Shown piece by piece: positions 54,026 to 63,270 of a stretch of DNA of 64,000 nucleotides. Position 1 is the first letter of the stretch. Every line of letters starts with the position of its first letter. The notes beneath the pieces are model-generated. The model was not told the DNA's origin. It saw only the letters and a list, made by a program, of their open reading frames with translations, and ran no database searches. The stretch is taken from NCBI RefSeq assembly GCF_003584685.1, contig NZ_AP018549.1:558001-622000 (forward strand), in the 5' to 3' direction. Source of the DNA: Lactobacillus paragasseri (lineage in GTDB: Bacteria; Bacillota; Bacilli; Lactobacillales; Lactobacillaceae). Position numbers and translations under genes: made by a program.

Positions 54026-54743
54026 GGTTGAACATTTAAAGAAAAGTTTTGGAAAAAAAGAAGTCCTCAAAGATATTTCAGCAAATGTTGATAAAGGAAA
54101 AGTTATCAGTATCATTGGCCCATCAGGTTCAGGAAAAAGTACATTTTTACGCTGTCTTAATGTACTTGAAAAGCCAAGTAGTGGTAAGATCGTTTTTGAT
54201 GGACAAGATTTAACGCATATTAATGAAAAAGAGTTAGATGTTTTACGTGAAAGAATGGGAATGGTTTTTCAAAGTTTCAATCTTTTTCCTAATATGAATG
54301 TAGTTGAAAATATCAAACTTGCTCCAATGAAGGTTAAGGGCGTAAGTGAAGATGAGGCTGAGAAACAAGCTTTAGAATTACTGGCTAAAGTTGGTTTGAA
54401 AGATCGGGCTGAGCAATATCCTTCGAGTCTCTCTGGTGGTCAGCAGCAGCGTGTTGCCATTGCTCGGGCGTTAGCGATGGATCCAGAGGTAATGCTGTTT
54501 GATGAGCCAACAAGTGCATTAGACCCAGAGATGGTCGGAGAAGTTTTAAAGACAATGCAGGATTTAGCTGATTCGGGAATGACGATGGTTATCGTTACTC
54601 ACGAAATGGGGTTTGCTCGTGAAGTTTCTGATGAAGTTTGGTTTATGGCGGATGGATATTTACAGGAACAGGGCAGTCCTGAACAAATTTTTGAAAATCC
54701 GCAGAGCCCACGTGCACAAGATTTCCTTTCTAAAGTTTTATAA
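54009..54743 (+). CDS. Amino acid ABC importer ATPase (GlnQ-like)
   Basis: 244 residues. Walker [10 protein letters not shown], signature LSGGQQQR, Walker [16 protein letters not shown]-loop IVTHEMGFA. It overlaps the fused permease gene by 17 bases and forms the complete importer with it. Confidence 0.92.
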   Translation: MTAMIKVEHLKKSFGKKEVLKDISANVDKGKVISIIGPSGSGKSTFLRCLNVLEKPSSGKIVFDGQDLTHINEKELDVLRERMGMVFQSFNLFPNMNVVENIKLAPMKVKGVSEDEAEKQALELLAKVGLKDRAEQYPSSLSGGQQQRVAIARALAMDPEVMLFDEPTSALDPEMVGEVLKTMQDLADSGMTMVIVTHEMGFAREVSDEVWFMADGYLQEQGSPEQIFENPQSPRAQDFLSKVL

Positions 54744-54764
54744 ATATTAATATTTCTTTTAAAT

Positions 54765-54800
54765 AAGCACTTTCTTTTTACAAGGAGAGTGCTTTTCTTT
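54765..54800 (+). terminator. Terminator of the fused importer operon
   Basis: AAGCACTTTC and GAGAGTGCTT pair with one G-T wobble, followed by TTCTTT. Confidence 0.72.
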
Positions 54801-54842
54801 ATAATGGTTTCTTGATAAAAAAGTTGGAAAGGGATGAGTTTA

Positions 54843-55364
54843 ATGAAGATTAGACAAGCTACAATGAATGACTATAATCAAATCATGGCGATTTTGAAGG
54901 ATGGAGCAAACCAACTAGCAGAGCGCGGAGTTGATCAATGGCAAGGAGATTATCCTTCTCCAGATCAAATTAAAGATGATATTGAAAAAGGCTTTGCTTA
55001 TCTTGCTGTTTCAGCTGATGGCGAAACTGTTGGAGCCATTTCAATTGTTGAAGCTCCAGATCATTCCTACGATAATTTAAAGGGTAAATGGCTTCGTAAT
55101 ACAGACAAGTATGTGGTAATACACCGTGTCGCAATTCATTCAAAGCATGCGGGCAATGGTTATGCTACTAAATTGTTGACTGAGGTAATTGATTATATTC
55201 GTGATAATCGTAAAGATATTGATAGTATTCGTATTGATACTCATGAAAATAATACTGCAATGCAGCATTTAATTGATAAAATGAGCTTTACTAAAGTAGG
55301 AGAACTACATGGCGTTTATCGTCCCGATGAAATTTCATATGTTTATGAAAATATCAGAGAATAG
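54843..55364 (+). CDS. GNAT-family N-acetyltransferase
   Basis: 173 residues from ATG 54843, with AAAGGGATG upstream. Acetyl-CoA-binding motif region VHRVAIHSKHAGNGYATKLL (Q/RxxGxG/A type) and the following NNTAMQHLIDKMSF are typical. The early WQGDYPSPDQI segment is common in lactobacillar members. Acceptor substrate unknown. Confidence 0.85.
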   Translation: MKIRQATMNDYNQIMAILKDGANQLAERGVDQWQGDYPSPDQIKDDIEKGFAYLAVSADGETVGAISIVEAPDHSYDNLKGKWLRNTDKYVVIHRVAIHSKHAGNGYATKLLTEVIDYIRDNRKDIDSIRIDTHENNTAMQHLIDKMSFTKVGELHGVYRPDEISYVYENIRE

Positions 55365-55374
55365 ATAACTTTTT

Positions 55375-55400
55375 GGCTAGGTTGAAAAACCTAGCCTTTT
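55375..55400 (+). terminator. Terminator of the acetyltransferase gene
   Basis: GGCTAGGTT and AACCTAGCC with a short A-rich loop, followed by TTTTG. Confidence 0.8.
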
Positions 55401-55419
55401 GTTTAATTTAGACGTTCTG

Positions 55420-55450
55420 TTGACAAAGAATATTATGATAAAATATTCTT
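55420..55450 (+). promoter_or_regulatory. pst operon promoter with inverted repeat
   Basis: TTGACA (55420-55425) and TATTCT (55444-55449), spacing 18. The arms AAGAATATT (55426-55434) and AATATTCTT (55442-55450) fill the spacer and -10. It may bind a phosphate-responsive regulator, but it does not clearly match a PhoP direct repeat. Confidence 0.5.
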
Positions 55451-55481
55451 GTTAAATACTGTAAATTACATGGAGAAATTG

Positions 55482-56351
55482 ATGAGAACAAATTTTAAAT
55501 TTAAAATAGTTGCTGTTTTAGGACTGCTAGCTATTTTAATCGGACTTACAGGCTGTGCTAACAATAATAGCAATAAGATTACTGTTGTTGGATCTAGTGC
55601 CATGCAGCTTTTAGCTGAGCAAGCTGGAAATGACTATCGTCTTTCTCATCCAGACAGTAATATTGTTGTTCAAGGTGGAGGTTCTGGGACTGGTCTTAGC
55701 CAAGTACAGGCTGGTGCTGTTGAAATCGGAACTTCTGATGTTTTTGCTGAAACACAAAAAGGAATTGACACCAAAAAATTGCAAAATCATCTAGTTGCAG
55801 TTGTAGGTATTGTACCAATTGTTAATAAGAGCGCTGGCGTGAAAAATTTAACCAGACAGCAATTGAGTGATATTTTTACTGGTAAGATTACCAACTGGAA
55901 ACAAGTTGGCGGAAAAAATCAAAATATCACTGTAATTAATCGTTCTAAAGGTAGCGGTACTCGAGGAACTTTTGAAGGCCTAATTCTGAACGGAAAAAAG
56001 CCAATTCAAGCGCAAGAACAAGATTCTAACGGTACTGTGCGTAAGATCGTCAGCTCTACGCCAGGGACGATTTCTTATATTTCTTTCCCATATGCTAATG
56101 ATGAAAATATTCAAAAACTGAGTATTGACAAAATAAAGCCTACGAATAAAAATGTGGAAACAAATCGTTGGCATCTTTGGTCTTACGAGCATATGTATAC
56201 TAAGGGAAAGCCTAATAAAAATGTTCAAAAGTTTATTGATTATATGCTTGGTAGTAAAGTTCAAAATGACTTAGTGCCAAAGCTAGGCTACATTAGTATC
56301 AATAAGATGCAAGTTGAACGTGATAGTAATAATCATGTTGTTCAAAAATAA
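55482..56351 (+). CDS. pstS: Phosphate-binding lipoprotein PstS
   Basis: 289 residues from ATG 55482 (GGAGAAA upstream). Lipobox GLTGC, then the phosphate-binding fold with VVGSSAM, GGGSGTGLSQ and RSKGSGTRGTF, the loops that coordinate phosphate. First gene of pstSCABB-phoU, the high-affinity phosphate uptake operon. Confidence 0.95.
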   Translation: MRTNFKFKIVAVLGLLAILIGLTGCANNNSNKITVVGSSAMQLLAEQAGNDYRLSHPDSNIVVQGGGSGTGLSQVQAGAVEIGTSDVFAETQKGIDTKKLQNHLVAVVGIVPIVNKSAGVKNLTRQQLSDIFTGKITNWKQVGGKNQNITVINRSKGSGTRGTFEGLILNGKKPIQAQEQDSNGTVRKIVSSTPGTISYISFPYANDENIQKLSIDKIKPTNKNVETNRWHLWSYEHMYTKGKPNKNVQKFIDYMLGSKVQNDLVPKLGYISINKMQVERDSNNHVVQK

Positions 56352-56367
56352 AGAATAGGACGTTTTG

Positions 56368-57360
56368 ATGAATAACAAAGATCTAAAAAAAGTAGTTGAA
56401 TCTGCTTTAGATAAGCAAAAGGTTCCTCATGTTAAATTAAAGAAGATTGGAGCTAGCAAGGTTGATGTTGCTAGTTTAACTGAACCCTCAAAAGAAACGC
56501 GACAAGAATATTGGGGTAAGGGGTTAACTTACTGTGCTATTATCTTAATTATTATTTTAGTTGCTTCAATTATTGGTTTTATTGGCTTCCATGGCTTAGA
56601 AACATTTACTAAAGACCACGTAAATGTATTTCAATTTTTGGCTTCTAGTGACTGGGATCCAGGTGAAGGAAAGAGCCATGTTGGTGCAGCTGCAATGATT
56701 GTAACTTCTTTTTCAGTAACTTTATTAGCAGCTTTAGTAGCAACACCATTTGCCATTGCAGTAGCCTTGTTTATGACTGAATATTCTTCTAAAAAAGGCG
56801 CGCGCTTTTTACAATCCGTAATTGAATTATTAGTTGGGATTCCATCTGTTGTTTACGGATTTTTGGGGTTAACAATTATTGTTCCATTTATTAGAAATAT
56901 TTTTAGTGGCACAGGATTTGGTATTTTGTCTGCTACTTTGGTTTTATTTGTCATGGTCTTACCAACGATTACTTCTTTGACTGTTGACAGTTTAAAGGCT
57001 GTTCCTTCTGACTACCGAAAGGCTTCTTTGGCTTTGGGAGCAACTAAGTGGCAAACAATTTATAAGGTGATTTTGCGAGTTGCTTCTCCTAGAATTATGA
57101 CTGCGGTAATTTTCGGAATGGCACGTGCTTTTGGGGAAGCATTAGCCGTACAAATGGTTATTGGTAATGCGGTTTTAATGCCAGCTAACTTAGTAAGTCC
57201 ATCAGCTACTTTAACTAGTCAATTAACTAGTCAAATGGGAAATACCGTGATGGGAACTTTGCCTAATAATGCCCTTTGGTCCTTAGCCTTGTTATTATTA
57301 ATTATGTCTTTAGTCTTTAACTTCTTAGTCCGCTTAATTGGAAAGAGAGGACAGAAATAA
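56368..57360 (+). CDS. pstC: Phosphate ABC permease PstC
   Basis: 330 residues, six helices, with PstC motifs ELLVGIPSVVYGFLG and the EAA loop YRKASLALGATKWQTI. The N-terminal cytosolic extension of about 50 residues is charged. Its TAA shares an A with the ATG of pstA. Confidence 0.93.
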   Translation: MNNKDLKKVVESALDKQKVPHVKLKKIGASKVDVASLTEPSKETRQEYWGKGLTYCAIILIIILVASIIGFIGFHGLETFTKDHVNVFQFLASSDWDPGEGKSHVGAAAMIVTSFSVTLLAALVATPFAIAVALFMTEYSSKKGARFLQSVIELLVGIPSVVYGFLGLTIIVPFIRNIFSGTGFGILSATLVLFVMVLPTITSLTVDSLKAVPSDYRKASLALGATKWQTIYKVILRVASPRIMTAVIFGMARAFGEALAVQMVIGNAVLMPANLVSPSATLTSQLTSQMGNTVMGTLPNNALWSLALLLLIMSLVFNFLVRLIGKRGQK

Positions 57361-58249
57361 TGAATGCAAAAACGCGTAATAAAATTGCTACGGCTGGTAT
57401 TTATACCTTGGTGAGTATTGTCGTAATTATTCTTTTTGGAATTTTAGGCGATATTTTAGTTTCTGGTGTACCACATCTTTCATGGCATTTTTTATCTTCT
57501 GAAGCCTCTTCTTATCAAGCTGGTGGTGGAGTAAGAGATCAGCTTTTTAATTCTTTATATTTATTAGTCTTGACACTGATTATTTCTTTGCCAATTGCAT
57601 TAGGGGCTGGGATTTATTTAGCAGAATATGCTAAGGATAATTGGTTTACAAACTTAATTAGAACAACCATTGAAATCTGAGTTCTTTACCATCCATTGTT
57701 GTAGGTTTATTTGGTTACTTATTATTTGTAGTGCAATTTGGTTTTGGCTTTTCTATTATTTCTGGTGCATTAGCACTAACATTTTTTAATCTACCAACTT
57801 TGACTAGTAATATTGAACAAGCTATTGAAGGTGTTCCACAAGCCCAAAGAGATGCTGGACTTGCTTTAGGCTTATCGAACTGGAAGACAATTCGGGGGAT
57901 TGTTTTACCTGCAGCTTTACCTGGAATTTTAACAGGTATTATTTTAAGTGCTGGTAGAATTTTTGGTGAAGCAGCAGCTTTAATTTATACTGCAGGTCAA
58001 AGTGGATCAACAATTGACTATAGTAATTGGAATCCGCTTAGTCCAACTAGTTTCTTAAATGTTATGCGCCCAGCAGAAACTTTAGCTGTTCATATTTGGA
58101 AAGTTAATACCGAAGGAATCATTCCTGATGCAACAATTGTTTCAGCTGCAACTTCTGCTTTATTAATCATTGTGGTTATTTTGTTTAACCTGGGTGCACG
58201 TGCCTTAGGTAACCATTTATACCGCAAGTTGACAGCTGCTAAGTCATAA
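57360..58249 (+). pseudogene. pstA: Phosphate ABC permease PstA, frameshifted
   Basis: Frame 1 encodes the first 106 residues to TTIEI and then hits TGA at 57678. The protein continues in another frame as LSSLPSIVVGLFGYLLFVVQ, with the EAA loop AQRDAGLALGLSNWKTI, to 58249. Adding one base near 57677 restores a 296-residue PstA. All other pst genes are intact. Either a real mutation disabling the transporter or an assembly error. Confidence 0.88.
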
Positions 58250-58259
58250 GGAGAAATTT

Positions 58260-59060
58260 ATGCAAAATGTAAATGAAGCACCTACTTTTATTCATCAATT
58301 CGATCAAGATGAACAAATTATTTCTACTAAGGACCTTAGTGTTTTTTACGGTGGGAGTATTCAAAAGCTTTTTGGAGCTAGTCTGCAATTTAAGAAAAAA
58401 ACAATTACTGCCTTAATTGGTGGATCTGGATCAGGAAAGTCGACTTTTTTACGTTGCCTTAATAGAATGAATGATAAGGTTGCTCGAGTTGATGGTGAAA
58501 TTTGGTATCACGGCTTAGATATTAATAAAAACAATATCAATGTTTACCAATTAAGAAAAAATATTGGCATGGTCTTTCAAAAGCCAAATCCATTTCCAAA
58601 ATCAATTAGAGAAAATATTACGTATGCTCTAAAAGCAAATGGCGAAAAAGATAAGCAAAAGCTAGATCAAATTGTCGAAGAAAGTTTAAGAGCAGCTGCT
58701 TTGTGGGATGAAGTGAAGGATAAGCTAGATAAGAGTGCCTTAGCCATGTCAGGTGGACAACAGCAACGTTTATGTATTGCTCGAGCGCTTGCCTTGAAAC
58801 CCGAAATTCTGCTTCTTGATGAACCGGCTAGTGCGCTTGATCCTGTTTCTACCTCTAAGCTTGAAGATACGCTCAAGCAATTGAGAACCGATTATACGAT
58901 GATTATGGTTACTCATAATATGCAGCAAGCTAGTCGTATTAGTGACTATACAGCTTTCTTTCATTTAGGACATGTTCTAGAGTACGATAAAACAGAAAAT
59001 ATTTTCACTAATCCTAAGGGTGAAATTACGGAAGATTATATTCGCGGAAGTTTTGGATAA
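58260..59060 (+). CDS. pstB: Phosphate ABC ATPase PstB, copy 1
   Basis: 266 residues. Walker [10 protein letters not shown], signature MSGGQQQR, Walker [14 protein letters not shown]-loop VTHNMQQA. PstB hallmarks are the RCLNRMND motif and the Q-loop [12 protein letters not shown]. Followed closely by a second PstB, a duplication frequent in Lactobacillales. Confidence 0.94.
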   Translation: MQNVNEAPTFIHQFDQDEQIISTKDLSVFYGGSIQKLFGASLQFKKKTITALIGGSGSGKSTFLRCLNRMNDKVARVDGEIWYHGLDINKNNINVYQLRKNIGMVFQKPNPFPKSIRENITYALKANGEKDKQKLDQIVEESLRAAALWDEVKDKLDKSALAMSGGQQQRLCIARALALKPEILLLDEPASALDPVSTSKLEDTLKQLRTDYTMIMVTHNMQQASRISDYTAFFHLGHVLEYDKTENIFTNPKGEITEDYIRGSFG

Positions 59061-59070
59061 GGGGTTTACT

Positions 59071-59826
59071 GTGGAAAATATTATTACAAGTAGAGATGTT
59101 CATCTAAGTTATGGAAATGTTGAAGCCTTGCATGGGATTAGCTTGGATTTTGAAGAAAAAGAATTAACTGCTTTAATTGGACCTTCGGGATGTGGAAAGT
59201 CAACTTTCTTGCGCTGTTTAAATAGAATGAACGATGATATTCCCAACATTCATATTAGCGGTGATATTCAGTTCGAAGGACAAAACATTTATGGTTCTAA
59301 GATGGATCTGGTAGAATTGCGTAAAGAAGTTGGGATGGTTTTCCAGCAGCCGAGTCCTTTTCCATTTTCTGTTTATGACAATATTGCTTACGGATTAAAG
59401 ATTGCTGGAATTAAGGATAAAGAGTTAATTGATCAGCGCGTTGAAGAAAGTCTTAAGCAGGCAGCAATTTGGAAAGAAACAAAAGATAATTTAGATCGCA
59501 ATGCCCAAGCCTTTTCTGGTGGTCAGCAGCAAAGAATTTGTATTGCGCGTACTTTAGCAGTTCGTCCGAAAGTAGTTTTGCTTGATGAACCCACGAGTGC
59601 GCTTGATCCAATTTCAAGTAGTGAAATTGAGGAAACCTTACTTGAATTAAAGCATGAATATACTTTCATCATGGTAACGCATAACTTGCAGCAGGCCAGT
59701 CGAATCAGCGATTATACTGCTTTCTTAATGAGTGGGGACTTAATTGAATATGGTAAAACAGCTGATATGTTTATGAATCCTAAGAAACAGATTACAAGTG
59801 ATTATCTGAATGGACGTTTTGGTTAA
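59071..59826 (+). CDS. pstB: Phosphate ABC ATPase PstB, copy 2
   Basis: 251 residues from GTG 59071, chosen because AAGGGG precedes it; an upstream ATG inside the previous gene lacks support. Walker [10 protein letters not shown], signature FSGGQQQR, Walker [13 protein letters not shown]-loop VTHNLQQA. Same RCLNRMNDD motif as copy 1 but clearly diverged. Confidence 0.94.
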   Translation: MENIITSRDVHLSYGNVEALHGISLDFEEKELTALIGPSGCGKSTFLRCLNRMNDDIPNIHISGDIQFEGQNIYGSKMDLVELRKEVGMVFQQPSPFPFSVYDNIAYGLKIAGIKDKELIDQRVEESLKQAAIWKETKDNLDRNAQAFSGGQQQRICIARTLAVRPKVVLLDEPTSALDPISSSEIEETLLELKHEYTFIMVTHNLQQASRISDYTAFLMSGDLIEYGKTADMFMNPKKQITSDYLNGRFG

Positions 59827-59843
59827 TAAGGAGAAGTTTTAAG

Positions 59844-60527
59844 ATGCATGAAGTTTTTTTAGATGAATTACGTAAATTAAATACCCGCTTTATGGGGATG
59901 GGGATTGATGTTAGTGAGTCAATTGAGGAAGCTACCCAAGCCTTTGTTGATCATGATAAAAAATTAGCTCAAAGCCTAGTAAAAGATGATCAAAAAGTTT
60001 CTCGGGCTGCTACTAAAGTTGAGAAGAGAACCTTGAAGTTAATGGCTCTTCAGCAACCAGTTGCTAGTGACTTTAGAAATGTAATTAGTATCTTAAAGGC
60101 AACGGGAGATTTAGAACGAATTGGCGAAAATGCACTTTCAATTGCTTGGGAGACAATAAGAGTAAAGGGTAATCCACGTATTCCAGAAGTTGAAACAATT
60201 ATTAAGTCAATGTCTAAGAAAGTTAACTTCATGCTTGATCAAGTTTTAAAAGCTTATGTTCAAGGTGATGAAAAATTAGCTCGTGAAGTTGCTAAAAAAG
60301 ATGACGAAGTAGATGAAGATTATGTGAAGGCGCGTAAGTTGATTATTGCTGGGATTAAACAAGATCCAGAAGCTGCAGTTGCTTCTTCAAGTTACTTTAT
60401 GGTAATTCGTTTACTAGAACGTATTGGTGACCACGTAGTTAATTTAGCACAGTGGGTTGTTTATAAGATGTCAGGTGAATTAGTTGACTTAAATACTAAA
60501 GATACTGATGAAATGACTGAACTATAA
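59844..60527 (+). CDS. phoU: Phosphate transport regulator PhoU
   Basis: 227 residues, two similar three-helix bundles, with metal-binding PhoU motifs around GDLERIGENA (first repeat) and RLLERIGDHVVN (second repeat). Links Pst activity to phosphate signalling. Last gene of the operon. Confidence 0.93.
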   Translation: MHEVFLDELRKLNTRFMGMGIDVSESIEEATQAFVDHDKKLAQSLVKDDQKVSRAATKVEKRTLKLMALQQPVASDFRNVISILKATGDLERIGENALSIAWETIRVKGNPRIPEVETIIKSMSKKVNFMLDQVLKAYVQGDEKLAREVAKKDDEVDEDYVKARKLIIAGIKQDPEAAVASSSYFMVIRLLERIGDHVVNLAQWVVYKMSGELVDLNTKDTDEMTEL

Positions 60528-60547
60528 TTGAAAATATTTAAATTAGA

Positions 60548-60572
60548 AGACTGCAATTTTGCAGTCTTTTTT
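60548..60572 (+). terminator. Terminator of the pst operon
   Basis: AGACTGC and GCAGTCT with a 6-base loop and TTTTTT. Confidence 0.88.
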
Positions 60573-60583
60573 GTGTAGATAAA

Positions 60584-60621
60584 TGTAAGCGCGTGCAAAT
60601 TTTCATAAAGAAATCTATAAT
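60584..60621 (+). promoter_or_regulatory. cre-like site overlapping the promoter of the YfcC-family gene
   Basis: TGTAAGCGCGTGCA (60584-60597) differs from the cre consensus by about one position. TATAAT is at 60616-60621 and a weak -35 (GTGCAA) overlaps the cre, so CcpA binding should block transcription when preferred sugar is present. Confidence 0.7.
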
Positions 60622-60661
60622 AAAACTATAAATAAAACTGTAAATGTGATCGGGGGAAGTT

Positions 60662-62200
60662 ATGAGTAATACAGTTCAAAAAAAGAAAAAGCATCAATTT
60701 CCAACAGCGTATACGGTTATTATTATCGTTCTGCTATTGGTGCAGATTTTAACGTTTTTTATCCCATCAGGTAATTATGCAACGCTTGAGTATGATCAAC
60801 CTAATAAGGAGTTTGTGATTACTAAGCCAAATGGTAGTAAACATAAAGAAGCAGCAACTCAAAAAACTTTAGATAAGTATAAAGTTAAGATTGACGTGAA
60901 GAAGTTTACTAATGGTACCATTTATAAGCCTGTGGCAATTCCTGATTCTTATGAAAAGATCGATCAGAAAAAGCCAGGACTAGGCGGAGCAATTTATCAA
61001 TTTTTATCTTCACAAGTAAACGGGATTGCGCAAAGTATTGATATTATTGCCTTTGTTTTAATTCTTGGTGGATGTATTGGTGTTGTTCACGCAAATGGTG
61101 CAATTGATGCCGGTATGCAGGCACTTTCTAAAAAGATTAAAGGTAAGCAAGTATTATTGATTGTTTTGGTAATGGGCTTGATTGCCATTGGTGGTACAAC
61201 TTTTGGTTTAGCTGAAGAAACCATGGCCTTTTATCCAATTTTGATTCCAGTATTTTTACTGGCAGGATTTGACCGTATGACGGTTGTCGCGACGATCTTC
61301 TTAGGAACCAGCATTGGTACGATGGCGTCAACTATTAACCCATTTTCAACTGTAATTGCTTCTAATACTGCTGGTGTTAACTTTACAGAGGCATTGCCGT
61401 TAAGAATTTGCATGTGGGCAACTTGTGTTATTGTGGGGATGATTTATGTTATTGCATATGCTAAAAAGGTACAAAAGAACCCTAAGGCTTCATATGTTTA
61501 TAATGATTTCGTTAAGGAAGATCAAGAATATCTGAATCAAGACCAAACAATACAAGAGCATGAATTTACTTGGCGCCAAAAATTAACATTACTTGTTTTC
61601 GCAATTGCATTTATTGTAATGATTTGGGGCGTTCAGCAAAAGGGCTGGTACTTCACTGAAATTGCAGTTGTCTTCTTAGCAACTGGATATATTTTTGCCT
61701 TTATTTCAGGCTTAAGTGAGCACAAGTTTGTTGAAAGCTTCGTAAATGGTGCAGGCGACTTATTAGGTGTAGCTTTAACAATTGGATTAGCGCGTGCCGT
61801 TTCAATTGTGATGGAAGAAAGTCAGACTAGCGATACCATTATGAACTTCTTTAGCCAACAAGTTTCTGGTATGCCACCACTACTGTTCATTTGGTTTATG
61901 TTCTTGGTCTACATTGTTTTAGGATTCTTTATTCAATCATCTTCAGGTTTAGCCGTTCTTTCAATGCCAATTATGGCACCATTAGCTAACGTAGTTGGTA
62001 TTGACCGAGCAAGTATTATTGATGCTTATAACTGGGGACAAGGCTTTATCAGCTTGGTAGCTCCAACTGGTTTGATTTTAATGAGCTTAATGATGGTGAA
62101 TATCGGCTTTAATAAGTGGTTTAAGTTTTGCTGGAAATTATTAGTAATTGAATTTGGTATTTGTTTAGCCTTTTTAGCAATTGGCTTAGTTGTTTACTGA
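60662..62200 (+). CDS. YfcC-family carrier (basic amino acid or dicarboxylate transporter)
   Basis: 512 residues, about 12 helices, with a large extracytoplasmic loop after helix 1 (residues about 33-115). Motifs GTTFGLAEETMAFYPILIPV and FIQSSSGLAVLSMPIMAPL with SLVAPTGLILM are typical of the YfcC / DcuC-like group that includes some arginine-ornithine exchangers (ArcD2). GGGGGAAG before ATG. Under probable catabolite control. Confidence 0.82.
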   Translation: MSNTVQKKKKHQFPTAYTVIIIVLLLVQILTFFIPSGNYATLEYDQPNKEFVITKPNGSKHKEAATQKTLDKYKVKIDVKKFTNGTIYKPVAIPDSYEKIDQKKPGLGGAIYQFLSSQVNGIAQSIDIIAFVLILGGCIGVVHANGAIDAGMQALSKKIKGKQVLLIVLVMGLIAIGGTTFGLAEETMAFYPILIPVFLLAGFDRMTVVATIFLGTSIGTMASTINPFSTVIASNTAGVNFTEALPLRICMWATCVIVGMIYVIAYAKKVQKNPKASYVYNDFVKEDQEYLNQDQTIQEHEFTWRQKLTLLVFAIAFIVMIWGVQQKGWYFTEIAVVFLATGYIFAFISGLSEHKFVESFVNGAGDLLGVALTIGLARAVSIVMEESQTSDTIMNFFSQQVSGMPPLLFIWFMFLVYIVLGFFIQSSSGLAVLSMPIMAPLANVVGIDRASIIDAYNWGQGFISLVAPTGLILMSLMMVNIGFNKWFKFCWKLLVIEFGICLAFLAIGLVVY

Positions 62201-62280
62201 TAAGGCAGATAAATAGCTTTTATTAATTTTTATAGTTATGATTTAAATATAAATATTGTTTTATTCAAGGAGGCATTTTT

Positions 62281-62748
62281 ATGGCTTATCCAAAAACTAA
62301 AAAAATTATGAATGAAATCGTTGCTGATTTAACTCAAGCGCATATGGTTGTTCATCAACATCATTGGTATATGCTCGGAAGAGGATTTTTGAAATTACAC
62401 CCATATTTAGATGATGTAATGGATGAATTAGCTGAACAACAAGATGGAGTTGCAGAAAGATTAATTGAGATTAACGGTAGTCCAATTTCAACTTATGAAG
62501 AAGTATTAGAAGAAACTAACGTTCCAGATCAAGTTGGCAGCTGGGACTTATCCATGGAAGAAAGATTTCAATTAATTGTTAATGCATATAAGCAATTACG
62601 AGATGATTATGAACGTGGTATTAAGATTAGTGAAGATGAAGGCGACAATTCCACTAATGACTTATTAATTGCTTATCATACCGCCGTTGAAAAGAGAATC
62701 TGGATGATGTCAGCTGAACTTGGTAAGAGACCTGGCGAAGGTGAATAG
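62281..62748 (+). CDS. dps: Dps-like ferritin (DNA protection during starvation)
   Basis: 155 residues, four-helix ferritin-like fold. The ferroxidase-type ligands are visible in HQHHWYMLGRGFLKLH and the partner segment DDVMDELAEQQDGVAERL. Forms a dodecamer that oxidises and stores iron, protecting from peroxide. AAGGAGG before ATG. Monocistronic. Confidence 0.9.
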   Translation: MAYPKTKKIMNEIVADLTQAHMVVHQHHWYMLGRGFLKLHPYLDDVMDELAEQQDGVAERLIEINGSPISTYEEVLEETNVPDQVGSWDLSMEERFQLIVNAYKQLRDDYERGIKISEDEGDNSTNDLLIAYHTAVEKRIWMMSAELGKRPGEGE

Positions 62749-62761
62749 ATTTTAAAGAATA

Positions 62762-62795
62762 AAAAAGGAGCGAATGAATTTTTGCTCCTTTTTAT
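62762..62795 (+). terminator. Terminator of dps
   Basis: AAAAAGGAGC and GCTCCTTTTT with an AT-rich loop. Confidence 0.85.
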
Positions 62796-62849
62796 CGTTT
62801 ATTGTATGATTTAGAAAAATTATAAGTTAAATATATTCTTTTAAGTGAA

Positions 62850-63212
62850 ATGAAAAATTTAGGTATAACAATGGATCTATTTAACAACCAACAAGCTCGA
62901 GATGCTGCAATTAAAGCCATGCATGAATATCATTTAGCCTATAAAGCAGGGCAAAGTATTGATACAACAGAAGTTAAACAATCGCTGAAAAAGCTATCTC
63001 AATCAGATAGAACTTTTATGTTTATTATAGGAAATACAAGCAATCCATTAGTTGCAATTCCGTCGATCAATTATGATATAAAGAAAAACACTTTAAATAA
63101 ATTAATTATGGCCTACTTTTATTTCAAAAAAGAAACCGAAAACAAAATGGACAGGCAAATATTAGTGGTGCAGGCAGATAACTTTTATAAATCAGTTGCC
63201 TTAAATAAATAA
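62850..63212 (+). CDS. Hypothetical protein
   Basis: Up to 120 residues; the start may instead be ATG 62871 (MDLFNNQQ), which has AGGT at useful spacing. Soluble, mixed alpha/beta; segments KQSLKKLSQSDRTFMFIIGN and LNKLIMAYFYFKKETENKMD. No family recognised. It lies between dps and the ribokinase gene. Confidence 0.6.
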   Translation: MKNLGITMDLFNNQQARDAAIKAMHEYHLAYKAGQSIDTTEVKQSLKKLSQSDRTFMFIIGNTSNPLVAIPSINYDIKKNTLNKLIMAYFYFKKETENKMDRQILVVQADNFYKSVALNK

Positions 63213-63270
63213 TAAATGCTCCTTTTTGCTATAATTAAAAGAAAAAGATCGTGCATGAAAGGAAAAATTG

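Noticed and set aside
57678-57680. TGA in pstA as selenocysteine or programmed frameshift
   Set aside because: No structured element or slippery run is evident and PstA has no known recoding; a simple one-base indel is enough.
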